NCBI RefSeq assembly: GCF_002188635.1
Contig: NZ_NINX01000035.1
Coordinates: 1 to 64,000 of the forward strand
Length of the DNA stretch: 64,000 nt
Source: Pigmentiphaga sp. NML030171
GTDB lineage: Bacteria; Pseudomonadota; Gammaproteobacteria; Burkholderiales; Burkholderiaceae_B
Reading direction: 5' to 3'
Shown: in pieces, positions 8,687-17,067 of the stretch
Position numbering within the stretch: position 1 is the stretch's first letter
Layout: each line of letters starts with the position of its first letter
Notes under the pieces: generated by a model
Told to the model about the DNA's origin: nothing
What the model saw: only the letters and a program-made list of their open reading frames with translations
Databases searched by the model: none
Position numbers and translations under genes: made by a program

Positions 8687-9720
8687 ACGGCCTGCCGCAG
8701 GTCTGGGACCAGCTGCGCCGCCAGGGGCTGGCCGAGGGCGATGTCCCGCCCATGGCACAGGCGCAAGTGGCAACGCCCTGGCACGTGCGCCTGATGTTGG
8801 GCGTGTGCGGCTGGCTGGGCGGCCTCCTGCTGCTGGTTTTCGCGGGGCTGGTCCTGCCGGATCCTTTCGATTCGCATAGCCTGGTGGTGGTGGGCGTGCT
8901 GCTGCTGATCGTCGCGCGCATGCTGCTGCAGGGCCAGCCGCCCGAGTTGCGGGCGCAGTTCGCGCTCAGCCTCTGCCTGGCGGGTTATGGCGCCGTCGCC
9001 GTCGCCGGGGCGGCCTGGCTGCCGGTCTGGGGGACTTTCCTGGCGGCGGCGGGGCTGGGACTGGTCCTGGCGATCGTCATGCCGAACGCGATCGCCCGCT
9101 GTTTCGGCGTCATGGCCTTGCTGTTGGCGGGCGAGGGATGTTTCCGCGAACTGGACTGGCCGAGTCCCGTGCCGGTCATCGCGGCCTGGGCCTGCGCGGC
9201 GGCCTGGCTGGGCGAGACACGATGGGCGCATCGCCTGGGGCAGGGGCAGGCGCCGTTGTCCTGGGGCGTGACCCTGGCGTTGTGGGTGCTGGGCCTGGCC
9301 GGCGCACTGTTGCACGGCATGGACCTGTCCGTGCCGCCCGCCTGGCGTGCGCTGGCCTGGGCCGCACATGTGCTGGCGGCGTTGCCGCTGGCCTGGGTCG
9401 CCTGGCGCCTGTCGGTCCGCGCCCGACCGGCCGTCCGCGGCTGGGCCGCCGCCACGGCCTGCGCCCTGGTCCTGGCCGGGGCCTGGGCTCCGGGAGTGGC
9501 CTTCGGCCTGATGACGGCGGTGCTGGGCTACGCCCGTGCCCGGACCCCGCTCTGGGTGGGCGGGCTGCTGGTGGCGCTGTGGAGCGTGGGTTGGTTCTAC
9601 TACGCACAGGCCTGGAGCCTGCCGCGCAAGGCGGCGGTGCTGCTGGCGCTGGGGGGCGTGCTGCTGCTGGCCTGGCGCGGCATCGCCAGGCTGGGCGCGC
9701 CGGAGGGCGGCCATGACTGA
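8683..9720 (+). CDS. DUF4401 membrane protein
   Basis: This is a 345-residue protein with about ten hydrophobic helices and almost no soluble domain. ATG 8683 overlaps the preceding stop by four bases (ATGA) and gives the family start MNGLPQVWDQLRRQGL. The longer upstream open frame only shadows the DUF2157 gene. It is the middle gene of the DUF2157-DUF4401-GDYXXLXY set. The biochemical role is unknown. The high Trp/Leu/Ala content and lack of charged pockets argue against an enzyme with a large soluble site. Confidence 0.8.
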   Translation: MNGLPQVWDQLRRQGLAEGDVPPMAQAQVATPWHVRLMLGVCGWLGGLLLLVFAGLVLPDPFDSHSLVVVGVLLLIVARMLLQGQPPELRAQFALSLCLAGYGAVAVAGAAWLPVWGTFLAAAGLGLVLAIVMPNAIARCFGVMALLLAGEGCFRELDWPSPVPVIAAWACAAAWLGETRWAHRLGQGQAPLSWGVTLALWVLGLAGALLHGMDLSVPPAWRALAWAAHVLAALPLAWVAWRLSVRARPAVRGWAAATACALVLAGAWAPGVAFGLMTAVLGYARARTPLWVGGLLVALWSVGWFYYAQAWSLPRKAAVLLALGGVLLLAWRGIARLGAPEGGHD

Positions 9721-10228
9721 GCGCATGGCCCGCTGGCTGATCGCCGCCGGACTGGTCCTGGTGCTGGGCCTGGTCAACGCTTCGATCTGGCGCAACGAGT
9801 CGCTGCTGGCCAGCGGGACGCTGGTGTCGCTGGAGCTGGCGCCGGTCGATCCCCGGTCGCTGATGCAGGGCGATTACATGGCGCTGGACTGGGCGCTGGC
9901 GCGCGAGCTGCGCCAGCGCCTGGGCGAGGACCTGCCCGCCGCGGGAGCCATCGTCGTCCGGCGCGAGGCTGGCTCCAGCCGCGCAGCCCTGGTTCGCCTG
10001 GACGACGGCACGCCGCTGGCCGAGCGCGAGAACCGGCTGGCCTACACGGTGCGCGACGGGCGGATCCGGATCGCCACCGACGCCTATTTCTTCCAGGAGG
10101 GGCGGGCCGGGGACTTCGAGCGCGCCCGCTATGGCGCGCTGCGCGTGGGAGGGGACGGACGGGCGCTGCTGGTCGGCCTGCAGGATGCCGACCTGGGGTG
10201 GCTCGGCCCTCGCGGCGAGCGGCCGTAA
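9713..10228 (+). CDS. GDYXXLXY family protein
   Basis: This is a 171-residue protein with one N-terminal membrane anchor (about 7-25) and a periplasmic-type domain. It carries the family signature as GDYMALDW, with Trp in place of the usual last Tyr. ATG 9713 overlaps the DUF4401 gene. The family is nearly always encoded with DUF2157/DUF4401 membrane proteins, so it is likely their extracytoplasmic partner. Function is unknown. It ends the co-oriented run that began with the EAL gene, and the next gene is convergent. Confidence 0.82.
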   Translation: MTERMARWLIAAGLVLVLGLVNASIWRNESLLASGTLVSLELAPVDPRSLMQGDYMALDWALARELRQRLGEDLPAAGAIVVRREAGSSRAALVRLDDGTPLAERENRLAYTVRDGRIRIATDAYFFQEGRAGDFERARYGALRVGGDGRALLVGLQDADLGWLGPRGERP

Positions 10229-10254
10229 GGGCCCGGGGCAGGGGCCCCGCGGGA

Positions 10255-11175
10255 TCAGTCTTCCTGGTTCTTTGCCTGGTTGACGTTGGTGTTGGCCGGC
10301 ACGCTCTGGGTCAGCCAGACGTTGCCGCCGACCGTCGAGCCCCGGCCGATGGTGATGCGGCCCAGGATGGTCGCGCCGGCGTAGATGACCACATCGTCCT
10401 CGACGATGGGGTGGCGGGCGATGCCCTTGGTGAGCTTGCCGTCGGGATCGGCGGGGAAGCGCTTGGCGCCCAGCGTGACGGCCTGGTAGAGGCGGACCCG
10501 CTCGCCGATGATCGTGGTTTCGCCGATCACCACGCCGGTGCCGTGGTCGATGAAGAAACTGGCGCCGATCTGGGCGGCCGGGTGGATGTCGATGCCGGTG
10601 GCCGAGTGGGCGATGTCCGAGATCAGCCGTGCCAGGAACGGGGCGCCCAGCTTGTGGATCGCGTGGGCCAGCCGGTAGTGGATGATGGCCTTGATGCCGG
10701 GGTAGGACAGCAGGATCTCGGAAATGCTGGTGGCGGCCGGATCGCCCTGGTAGGCCGCGTGCAGGTCGCTGACCAGGACCGCGCGGATGGCCGGCAGTTG
10801 CGAGGCGAAGCGACGGGTGATCTCGATCGCCTTGCCCTGCAGGTTCTGCTTGTCGTGGGTGTCCGGCGCTTCCGAGAAATACAGCGCGCGGCGGACCTGT
10901 TCGCAAAGCAGGTTGAGCGTGGCGTTCAGCGTGTTGCCGACGAAATAATCGATGCTGTCGTCGGTCAGCTTGCAGCGGCCGTAATGGGTGGGGAAGAGCG
11001 CGGCCGACAGGCCGTCCAGCACGGTGACCAGGGCTTCGCGCGAGGGCAGCTCGCGCACCCGGTCCAGGTAGCGGATCTTGTGCTCGATCTCGCGCGAGGT
11101 GCGCAACTGCTCGACGATGTCGGCCAGGTGCCACTCGGGAGCGATGTCCGGGGAGGGCGTGTGCGGTAGGTTCAT
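10255..11175 (-). CDS. epsC: serine O-acetyltransferase
   Basis: This 306-residue enzyme transfers acetyl from acetyl-CoA to L-serine to make O-acetylserine, the first committed step of cysteine synthesis, in the cytosol. The alpha-helical N-terminal part is followed by the left-handed beta-helix of hexapeptide repeats. Key residues are H198 (DIHPAAQIG), H211 (IDHGTGVVIGE) and the C-terminal GGNVWLTQSVP. Length and spacing fit the longer EpsC-type form rather than E. coli CysE. ATG 11175 is chosen because the conserved part begins just after it; ATG 11214 would add 13 residues. It is divergent from a binding-protein gene. Confidence 0.88.
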   Translation of the reverse strand: MNLPHTPSPDIAPEWHLADIVEQLRTSREIEHKIRYLDRVRELPSREALVTVLDGLSAALFPTHYGRCKLTDDSIDYFVGNTLNATLNLLCEQVRRALYFSEAPDTHDKQNLQGKAIEITRRFASQLPAIRAVLVSDLHAAYQGDPAATSISEILLSYPGIKAIIHYRLAHAIHKLGAPFLARLISDIAHSATGIDIHPAAQIGASFFIDHGTGVVIGETTIIGERVRLYQAVTLGAKRFPADPDGKLTKGIARHPIVEDDVVIYAGATILGRITIGRGSTVGGNVWLTQSVPANTNVNQAKNQED

Positions 11176-11226
11176 GACGGAAAAATGAGTTGCGTGGGCA
11201 ATGTCCACAAGCATAGTCGAAGCGGC

Positions 11227-11244
11227 TTTCCCCGCTAGGGGAAA
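11227..11244. promoter_or_regulatory. inverted repeat between epsC and the binding-protein gene
   Basis: TTTCCCC (11227-11233) and GGGGAAA (11238-11244) are exact complements around GCTA. The site lies in the 196-base divergent region. It is a plausible regulator site for either gene, but no known consensus is recognised. A possible -10 (TAGAAT, 11278-11283) follows on the plus strand. Confidence 0.35.
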
Positions 11245-11371
11245 CCCTTTCGACTCGTCTGGTATGGCCCGAAACGGTAGAATATCGCCCCAAGTCGCCC
11301 GCGCCCGGGGCCCGCGCCGTCCCGCGCCGTGGACGCCCAGGCGCAAACGCGACACCTATAGGGACACTCAC

Positions 11372-12523
11372 ATGAACCGCATTTTCAGTCAATCGCTGGT
11401 GGCAGCGGCCGCCCTCGGCGCCGCTGCGTTCGCCCAGGCCGCCGACGTCAAGATCGGCCTGGCGGCCGCCCTGTCCGGCGGTGCCGGCCAGTACGGCGCC
11501 GCCATCCGCAATGGCTTCCAGCTCGCCGCCGACGAACTCAACGCCGCGGGCGGCGTCAACGGCAACACCATCAAGCTGGTCATCGAAGACGAACAGGGCA
11601 AGAAGGAAGAAGCCATCAACGTCTTCAAGAAACTGGTATTCCAGGACAAGGTCGTGCTGATCTTCGGCCCGACGCTGTCCAACTCGGCCCAGGCCGCCGA
11701 CCCGATCGCGCAGGCCGCCAAGACCCCGGTGTTCGGCACCTCGAACACCGCCGACGGCATCACTTCCATCGGCAACTACGTCTTCCGCAACTCGGTCACC
11801 GAGGCCGACGTGCTGCCCGAGACCATCCGCGTCGCCGCCAAGCACAACGGCATCAAGAAGGTCGCGGTGTTCTACGGCAACGACGACGTGTTCACCAAGA
11901 GCGGCTACGACAACTTCAAGAAGGCCCTGGAAGACCTGAAGATCCCGGTCACCACGACCGAGACCTTCGCCAAGGGCGACGTCGACTTCAAGGCCCAGCT
12001 GACCAAGATCAAGGCCACCAATCCCGACGCCGTGGTGCTGTCGGCGCTGATCGCCGAGGGCGGCCCCATCATGGTCCAGGCCCGCCAGCTGGGCCTGAAC
12101 GTGCCCTTCATCGGCGGCAACGGCATGAACTCGGTCAAGGTGTTCGACCTGGCCAAGGAACGGGCCGACGGCCTGTGGGTCGGCAGCCCCTGGTCGATCG
12201 AGAACGCGACCCCCGAGAACACCAAGTTCATCGCCGCCTACAAGGCGAAGTACAATGTGGCGCCGGACCAGTTCGCCGCCCAGGCCTACGACGCGATGCA
12301 CATCGTCGCCGAAGCCCTGAAGAAGGTGAAGCTCTCGGGCAACCTGCAGGCCGACCGCGACGCCCTCCGGGCGGCGCTGCCCGCGGTGAAGATCACCGGC
12401 GCGACCGGAGCCTTCCAGTTCCGCCAGGCCAAGGGCGCCGCCGGCAAGCCCGGCGGCTACGATGCGGTCCAGACTCCCATCGTGATGGTCACCCGCGGCG
12501 GCCGCTACGTCATCGAGAAATAA
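11372..12523 (+). CDS. branched-chain amino-acid ABC transporter, substrate-binding protein
   Basis: This is a 383-residue periplasmic binding protein of the LivJ/Leu-Ile-Val family. The signal peptide ends at AQA (cleavage about 23/24), and the mature protein begins ADVKIGLAAALSGG. The fold follows the type I pattern (AIRNGFQLAADELNAAGGVNG, FGPTLSNSAQAADPIAQ, VAVFYGNDD). ATG 11372 is chosen because it opens the signal peptide. It leads a Liv-type operon, with a stem-loop between it and the permease genes that would give more binding protein than permease. The ligand cannot be read from sequence; branched-chain or other amino acids are likely. Confidence 0.93.
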   Translation: MNRIFSQSLVAAAALGAAAFAQAADVKIGLAAALSGGAGQYGAAIRNGFQLAADELNAAGGVNGNTIKLVIEDEQGKKEEAINVFKKLVFQDKVVLIFGPTLSNSAQAADPIAQAAKTPVFGTSNTADGITSIGNYVFRNSVTEADVLPETIRVAAKHNGIKKVAVFYGNDDVFTKSGYDNFKKALEDLKIPVTTTETFAKGDVDFKAQLTKIKATNPDAVVLSALIAEGGPIMVQARQLGLNVPFIGGNGMNSVKVFDLAKERADGLWVGSPWSIENATPENTKFIAAYKAKYNVAPDQFAAQAYDAMHIVAEALKKVKLSGNLQADRDALRAALPAVKITGATGAFQFRQAKGAAGKPGGYDAVQTPIVMVTRGGRYVIEK

Positions 12524-12564
12524 GCGGCACCCGCGGAACCCGTCGGCCTCGCGCCGGCGATCCG

Positions 12565-12591
12565 AAAGGGCGCGGGACTCCCGCGCCCTTT
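12565..12591 (+). terminator. GC-rich stem-loop after the binding-protein gene
   Basis: AAAGGGCGCGGG (12565-12576) pairs with CCCGCGCCCTTT (12580-12591) around a 3-base loop and is followed by attaat. It lies 42 bases after the stop and probably terminates or attenuates transcription before the permease genes. Confidence 0.7.
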
Positions 12592-12690
12592 ATTAATAGT
12601 AGGGCTCGTGCCCATTTTTGTTTTCTGAACTCTACCGTCTCGTTCCTGAATCCGGCCCGACAAGAAACGCGGTCCGATCCAGGGCGCCGC

Positions 12691-12755
12691 GGATCCGGCT
12701 CCGCCGGTCCGCCAGTGCCGCCCCCTGGGGGGCGCGCGAAGCGCGTAGGGGGGGG
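12691..12755 (-). repeat. dispersed intergenic repeat, copy A
   Basis: Read on the minus strand this is a run of C, TACGCGCTTCGCGCG, a CCCCCC-A-GGGGG hairpin, and GGACCGGCGGAGCCGGATCC at 12710-12691. The same modules in the same order occur at 38908-38973, and the first module at 28111. Three small hairpins can form. The G8 run (12748-12755) lies eight bases before the livH start and appears to be its ribosome site. Confidence 0.75.
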
Positions 12756-12763
12756 TACCATCC

Positions 12764-13645
12764 ATGCTACAGCAGCAACTCGTCAACGCACTATCGCTGG
12801 GGTGCGTTTACGCTCTGTTCGCGCTCGGCTTCACGCTGGTATTCGGCGTGCTGGGCGTCATCAATCTCTCGCACGGCGCGGTGTTCATGGTCGGCGCCTA
12901 CGTGGCGCTGCAACTGATCACCCAGTTCGACCTGCCCCTGTGGGCCGGCCTGGCCGCCGCGGCGGTGGGCAGCGGCATCGTCGGCATCCTGATCGACGTG
13001 CTCGTCCTGAAGCGCCTGCGCAAGCGCAACGCGCCGCACCTCATACCCATGATCGCCACCATAGGCGTGGCCATCGCGCTCAACAGCGGCATGCAGGGCA
13101 TCTATGGCGCCGCGAACATGCGCTTCCCGTCCGGCCTGGTGCCCGACGACGCCATCGAGATCGCCGGGCTGCACATGACGGTGATCGAGCTCATCATCAT
13201 CTTCCTGTCGTTCGCGCTGATGGCAGCGCTGATGGTCGTCATGAAGCGTACCCAGCTGGGCAGGGGGCTGCGCGCCATCGCCGAATCGCCCAAGGCCGCC
13301 TCGCTGCTGGGCATCAACGTCGAGGGGCTGTTCATGCTGACCTCCTTCGCCGCTGCCGCCCTGGGCGGCGTGGCCGGCGTGCTGATCGGCCTTTATTCCA
13401 ATGCGGTGTTCCCGCTGATGGGCCAGCCCATGCTGCACAAGGGCATCGCCGTCATCATCCTGGGCGGCATGGGCGACATACGCGGCGCCATGATAGGCGG
13501 GCTGTTCCTGGGCTTCGCGGAGGTGCTGTCGGTGGCCTACATCGGGTCGACCATGCGCGACGCCGTAGCCTTCGGCCTCCTGTTCCTGATCCTGCTCGTC
13601 CGGCCGCAGGGCTTGTTCGGCAAGGTGCTGGAACGCAAGGCATAA
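12764..13645 (+). CDS. livH: Liv-type ABC transporter permease LivH
   Basis: This is a 293-residue inner-membrane permease with eight or so helices. The N-terminus LSLGCVYALFALGFTLVFGV and the loop FGVLGVINLSHGAVFMVGAY are characteristic of LivH. The coupling loop RAIAESPKAASLLGINV contacts the ATPases. It forms the channel with LivM. The ATG is preceded only by the G-run of repeat copy A, which acts as ribosome site. It is first of four close-packed genes (H, M, G, F). Confidence 0.95.
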   Translation: MLQQQLVNALSLGCVYALFALGFTLVFGVLGVINLSHGAVFMVGAYVALQLITQFDLPLWAGLAAAAVGSGIVGILIDVLVLKRLRKRNAPHLIPMIATIGVAIALNSGMQGIYGAANMRFPSGLVPDDAIEIAGLHMTVIELIIIFLSFALMAALMVVMKRTQLGRGLRAIAESPKAASLLGINVEGLFMLTSFAAAALGGVAGVLIGLYSNAVFPLMGQPMLHKGIAVIILGGMGDIRGAMIGGLFLGFAEVLSVAYIGSTMRDAVAFGLLFLILLVRPQGLFGKVLERKA

Positions 13646-13660
13646 GGACGCAGACAAGAA

Positions 13661-14518
13661 ATGGAATGGTTCGATAACTTCTGGTCGATCTACAGCAACC
13701 TGGTGCTGACCCTGGGCACCAACGCCCTGCTGGCCCTGTCGATCTACCTGACGCTTTCCTGCGGCATGCTGGCCATGGCCAATGCCGCCTTCATGGGGAT
13801 AGGCGCCTACACCGCGTCCATCCTGACGATGAATTTCGAGATGTCCTTTCCGGTGGCGCTGCTGGGCGGCATGGCCGCGCCCATGCTGGTGGCTTTCGTC
13901 ATCGGCAAGCCCACGCTGCGCCTGTCCGGGGTCTACCTGGCCATGGCCACGCTGGGCTTCGGCGAGGTGGTCCGGGTCGTGATCCTGAACACGGAGTCGT
14001 GGACGGGCGGTGCCCTGGGCCTGAACGGCATCCCCCAGCTGACGCAGTGGTGGCACATCGCGCTGGCCGTGGCGTTGTCGCTGGCGGTGCTGTTCCGGCT
14101 GCTGCGCTCGAAGGTCGGCCGCGCGTTCGAGGCCATCAAGGAAGACGAGACCGCCGCCGGACTGATGGGCATCGACGTCAACAACACCAAGATGCTGGCC
14201 TTCGTCCTGGGGGCGTTGCTGGCGGGCCTCGCGGGCGCGCTGAACGCCCACCTGACCTTCTTCATCGGACCCAACGAATACGGGTTCGACCGGGGCGTCG
14301 AGATCCTGACCATGACCATACTGGGCGGCATCGGCAGCCTGGCCGGGCCCGTGGCCGGCGCCGTGATCCTGACGCTGCTGCCCGAGACGCTGCGCGCGTT
14401 CAACGATTTCCGGCTCGTCATCAACGGCGTGATCCTGGTCCTGATCGTGCTGTTCCTGCCCAAGGGCATCTGGGACCCGGCGCTGCTGCGCAGCTGGTTC
14501 CGCCGGCGGAGCCAATGA
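13661..14518 (+). CDS. livM: Liv-type ABC transporter permease LivM
   Basis: This is a 285-residue membrane permease and the partner of LivH. Family features are LTLSCGMLAMANAAFMGIGA near the N-terminus, LRLSGVYLAMATLGFGEVVR, and the coupling loop FEAIKEDETAAGLMGIDV. It is shorter than E. coli LivM and lacks that protein's N-terminal extension, as is usual in Burkholderiales. The ribosome site aagga is about 15 bases upstream of ATG 13661. The gene is separated by 15 bases from livH and one base from livG. Confidence 0.95.
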   Translation: MEWFDNFWSIYSNLVLTLGTNALLALSIYLTLSCGMLAMANAAFMGIGAYTASILTMNFEMSFPVALLGGMAAPMLVAFVIGKPTLRLSGVYLAMATLGFGEVVRVVILNTESWTGGALGLNGIPQLTQWWHIALAVALSLAVLFRLLRSKVGRAFEAIKEDETAAGLMGIDVNNTKMLAFVLGALLAGLAGALNAHLTFFIGPNEYGFDRGVEILTMTILGGIGSLAGPVAGAVILTLLPETLRAFNDFRLVINGVILVLIVLFLPKGIWDPALLRSWFRRRSQ

Positions 14519-14519
14519 C

Positions 14520-15299
14520 ATGCTGAAACTGCAATCCATCTCCAAGAGCTTCGGCGGCCTGCACGTGCTGCAGGACGTCAACATCGAGGTTCCGCAGGGA
14601 ACGATCTTTGGCCTGATCGGCCCCAACGGCGCGGGCAAGACGACGGTGTTCAACCTGATCACGGGCCTGCTCGATCCGACCGGCGGCTCGCTTACCTTCG
14701 ACGGCCAGAGCCTCGTCGGTGCCAAGCCGCACCAGATCACCCGGCGCGGCATCGCCCGCACGTTCCAGAACATCCGCATCTTCAAGGAAATGTCGCTGCT
14801 CGAGAACGTGGTGGTCGGCATGCACCGCCACCTGGACTACGGTCCGGCAGGCCTGCTGCTGGCGCTGCCCGGGTTCCGCGCCCAGGAACGCCGCGCGCGC
14901 GAACGGGCGCTCGAGCTGCTGTCCTGGGTCAAGCTGGAGCACAAGGCGCACCAGACTGCGGACAACCTCTCCTACGGCGACCAGCGCAAGCTGGAGCTGG
15001 CCCGGGCGCTGGCGACCGAGCCCAAGCTGCTGCTGCTGGACGAACCCGTGGCGGGCATGAACACCGGCGAGAAAGTGGACCTGATGGCCGAGATCCAGAA
15101 CATCAAGGCGCGGGGCTACACCATCTTCATGATCGAGCACGACATGCGCTTCGTGATGGGCCTGTGTGACCGTATCGCGGTGCTGAATTTCGGTCGGATC
15201 ATCGCCGAGGGCCTGCCCGAGGAAATCCGCAACAATCCGATGGTGATCGAAGCCTACTTGGGACGCGAGGACGACGTGGCGGACGAGGTGCAAGCATGA
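14520..15299 (+). CDS. livG: Liv-type ABC transporter ATPase LivG
   Basis: This is a 259-residue nucleotide-binding subunit. It has Walker A GPNGAGKT, a signature LSYGDQRKLELARAL (LSYGDQ variant usual for LivG), Walker B LLLLDEPVAGM and the switch His in FMIEHDM. The C-terminal extension ending in YLGRED is typical of the family. The ATG follows the livM stop by one base and the end overlaps livF by four bases, so the set is translationally coupled. It powers import together with LivF. Confidence 0.95.
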   Translation: MLKLQSISKSFGGLHVLQDVNIEVPQGTIFGLIGPNGAGKTTVFNLITGLLDPTGGSLTFDGQSLVGAKPHQITRRGIARTFQNIRIFKEMSLLENVVVGMHRHLDYGPAGLLLALPGFRAQERRARERALELLSWVKLEHKAHQTADNLSYGDQRKLELARALATEPKLLLLDEPVAGMNTGEKVDLMAEIQNIKARGYTIFMIEHDMRFVMGLCDRIAVLNFGRIIAEGLPEEIRNNPMVIEAYLGREDDVADEVQA

Positions 15300-16009
15300 A
15301 TCCGCTGCTGAAAGTCGACGGCCTGAAGGTTTCCTATGGCCACATCGCCGCGGTCAAGGGCATAGACCTCGAGCTGCGCGAAGGCGAGATCACGACGCTG
15401 GTCGGCGCCAACGGCGCCGGCAAATCCACCACGCTGCTGGCCTTGTCGGGCCTGATCCCCAAGGAAGCGGGCACCGTCACGTTCCAGGGCGAGGACATCT
15501 CGCGCCTGGCGCCGCACCGTATCGTCTCCAAGGGCATCGTGCAGGTGGCCGAGGGTCGTGCCATCCTGACCACGATGACGGTGCGCGAGAACCTCGAGCT
15601 GGGCGCCTATACCCGGCGCGACAAGGGCGGGATCGGCGCCGACCTGGATCGCGTGTTCGAACTTTTCCCCCGGCTCAAAGAGCGCCTGAACGGCATGGCG
15701 GGCAACCTGTCAGGCGGCGAGCAGCAGATGCTGGCGATCGGACGGGCGCTGATGGCCAAGCCGCGGCTGCTGCTGCTGGACGAGCCCTCCATGGGGCTGG
15801 CGCCTATCATCGTGCAGGAGATCTTCCGCATCCTGCGCGAGATCAACCGGCAGGGATTGACGATCTTCCTGGTCGAGCAGAACGTGCGGCAGGCGCTCAA
15901 GATCGCCCATCGCGGCTACGTGCTCGAGACGGGCGGCATCGCCTTGTCGGGCTCCGGCAAGGAACTGCTGGGCGATCGCAGGCTGGTGGAAGCCTACCTG
16001 GGCGGCTGA
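15296..16009 (+). CDS. livF: Liv-type ABC transporter ATPase LivF
   Basis: This is a 237-residue second nucleotide-binding subunit. It has Walker A VGANGAGKST, signature LSGGEQQMLAIGRAL, Walker B LLLLDEPSMGLAP and switch His region FLVEQNV (Gln-Asn as is usual in LivF). The C-terminus LVEAYLGG is typical. It overlaps livG by ATGA and closes the transporter operon. The LysR gene begins only 22 bases later and may be read through from it. Confidence 0.95.
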   Translation: MNPLLKVDGLKVSYGHIAAVKGIDLELREGEITTLVGANGAGKSTTLLALSGLIPKEAGTVTFQGEDISRLAPHRIVSKGIVQVAEGRAILTTMTVRENLELGAYTRRDKGGIGADLDRVFELFPRLKERLNGMAGNLSGGEQQMLAIGRALMAKPRLLLLDEPSMGLAPIIVQEIFRILREINRQGLTIFLVEQNVRQALKIAHRGYVLETGGIALSGSGKELLGDRRLVEAYLGG

Positions 16010-16031
16010 ACAGATCCTATCCGGTCATACC

Positions 16032-16979
16032 GTGAAGCTGCCCCTGCCTCCGATGAAGTCGCTGCGAGCCTTCGAGGCCGCGGCGCGGTTGATGAGCTTT
16101 ACGGCGGCCGCCGACGAGCTCTGCGTCACGCAGGTGGCGGTCAGCCGCCAGGTTCGCGGCCTGGAGGATTTCCTGGGCGTGGAGCTGTTCGACCGGCGCG
16201 GGCAGTCGATCGCGCTGACCAAGGCGGGAAGCCGCTACTATCCCGCGGTGCGCCGCGCGCTCAACGACCTGGCGTTCGCGACCTCGCAGCTCAGCCGGCG
16301 CGGGCAGCCGCAGGTGCTGTCCATTCTGGCCTACAACACGTTCGCGCAGTGCTGGCTGATTCCTATGCTGCCGGCTTTCCACGAGCAGCATCCCTCGGTG
16401 GAGATCCGGCTGTCGGCGTCCTCGGCCCTGGTCGACTTCAATCACCAGGATTTCGACGCCGCCATCCGTTTCGGAGTACCTGATATCCCGGGAATCGAAG
16501 TCGACATGCTGGCGCCGATCGAACTCGTGCCGGTCATGAGCCCGGATCTCCTGGCCCAGGTCGGCGGGACGCCGGACGTGTCGGCCATGCTCGAGTTGCC
16601 GCTCCTGCATTCGCTTGCCCGCCCGGGAGACTGGGAGGGCTGGTTCCGCCACGCGGGGCTGGCCAGCGACCATGCCGGCCGGGGCCACAAGTTCGAGAGT
16701 TCGCTGATGGCCTACGAGGCGGCGATACGCGGCCTGGGCGTGGCGCTGGGTGTCCGCATCCTGGTCGAAGGCTATCTGGCGTCGGGGCAGTTCGTCGCGC
16801 CGTTCGACACCTCTTATCGGCCCGCGGGCGGCTATTTCCTCGTGCATCCCAAGGATCGGGCGCCTACTGCCGCATTCCGGGCGTTTCGCCGATGGCTGCT
16901 GGCCGAACTGGGCGCGCGCGCCGACGACGTGATGGACGAGGCGCCCCTGCCGCCGCCCCCGGCCACCCCTACAAAATAG
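16032..16979 (+). CDS. LysR family regulator (GcvA-like)
   Basis: This is a 315-residue transcription factor. The N-terminal winged helix (about 5-65) reads KSLRAFEAAARLMSFTAAAD, then VTQVAVSRQVRGLEDFLGV. The C-terminal part is a periplasmic-binding-like effector domain. The start LPPMKSLRAFEAAARL matches the GcvA/AmpR-like subgroup. GTG 16032 is chosen on that basis; ATG 16053 is possible but would trim the conserved start. It lies between livF and an aldolase gene in the same direction, so it may control the aldolase-Bug pair. The effector is unknown. Confidence 0.88.
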   Translation: MKLPLPPMKSLRAFEAAARLMSFTAAADELCVTQVAVSRQVRGLEDFLGVELFDRRGQSIALTKAGSRYYPAVRRALNDLAFATSQLSRRGQPQVLSILAYNTFAQCWLIPMLPAFHEQHPSVEIRLSASSALVDFNHQDFDAAIRFGVPDIPGIEVDMLAPIELVPVMSPDLLAQVGGTPDVSAMLELPLLHSLARPGDWEGWFRHAGLASDHAGRGHKFESSLMAYEAAIRGLGVALGVRILVEGYLASGQFVAPFDTSYRPAGGYFLVHPKDRAPTAAFRAFRRWLLAELGARADDVMDEAPLPPPPATPTK

Positions 16980-17067
16980 TTGGCCTGATCCGCCCGAAAA
17001 GTCATTTCCCCTTCGCCTGGCGTATGCGCAGAATGCATGACACGACTTTGCGCAGGAGGAATCGACG

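Noticed and set aside
9176-12301. Minus-strand open frame of 1041 codons
   Set aside because: Crosses several genes on both strands and has no recognisable fold; shadow frame.
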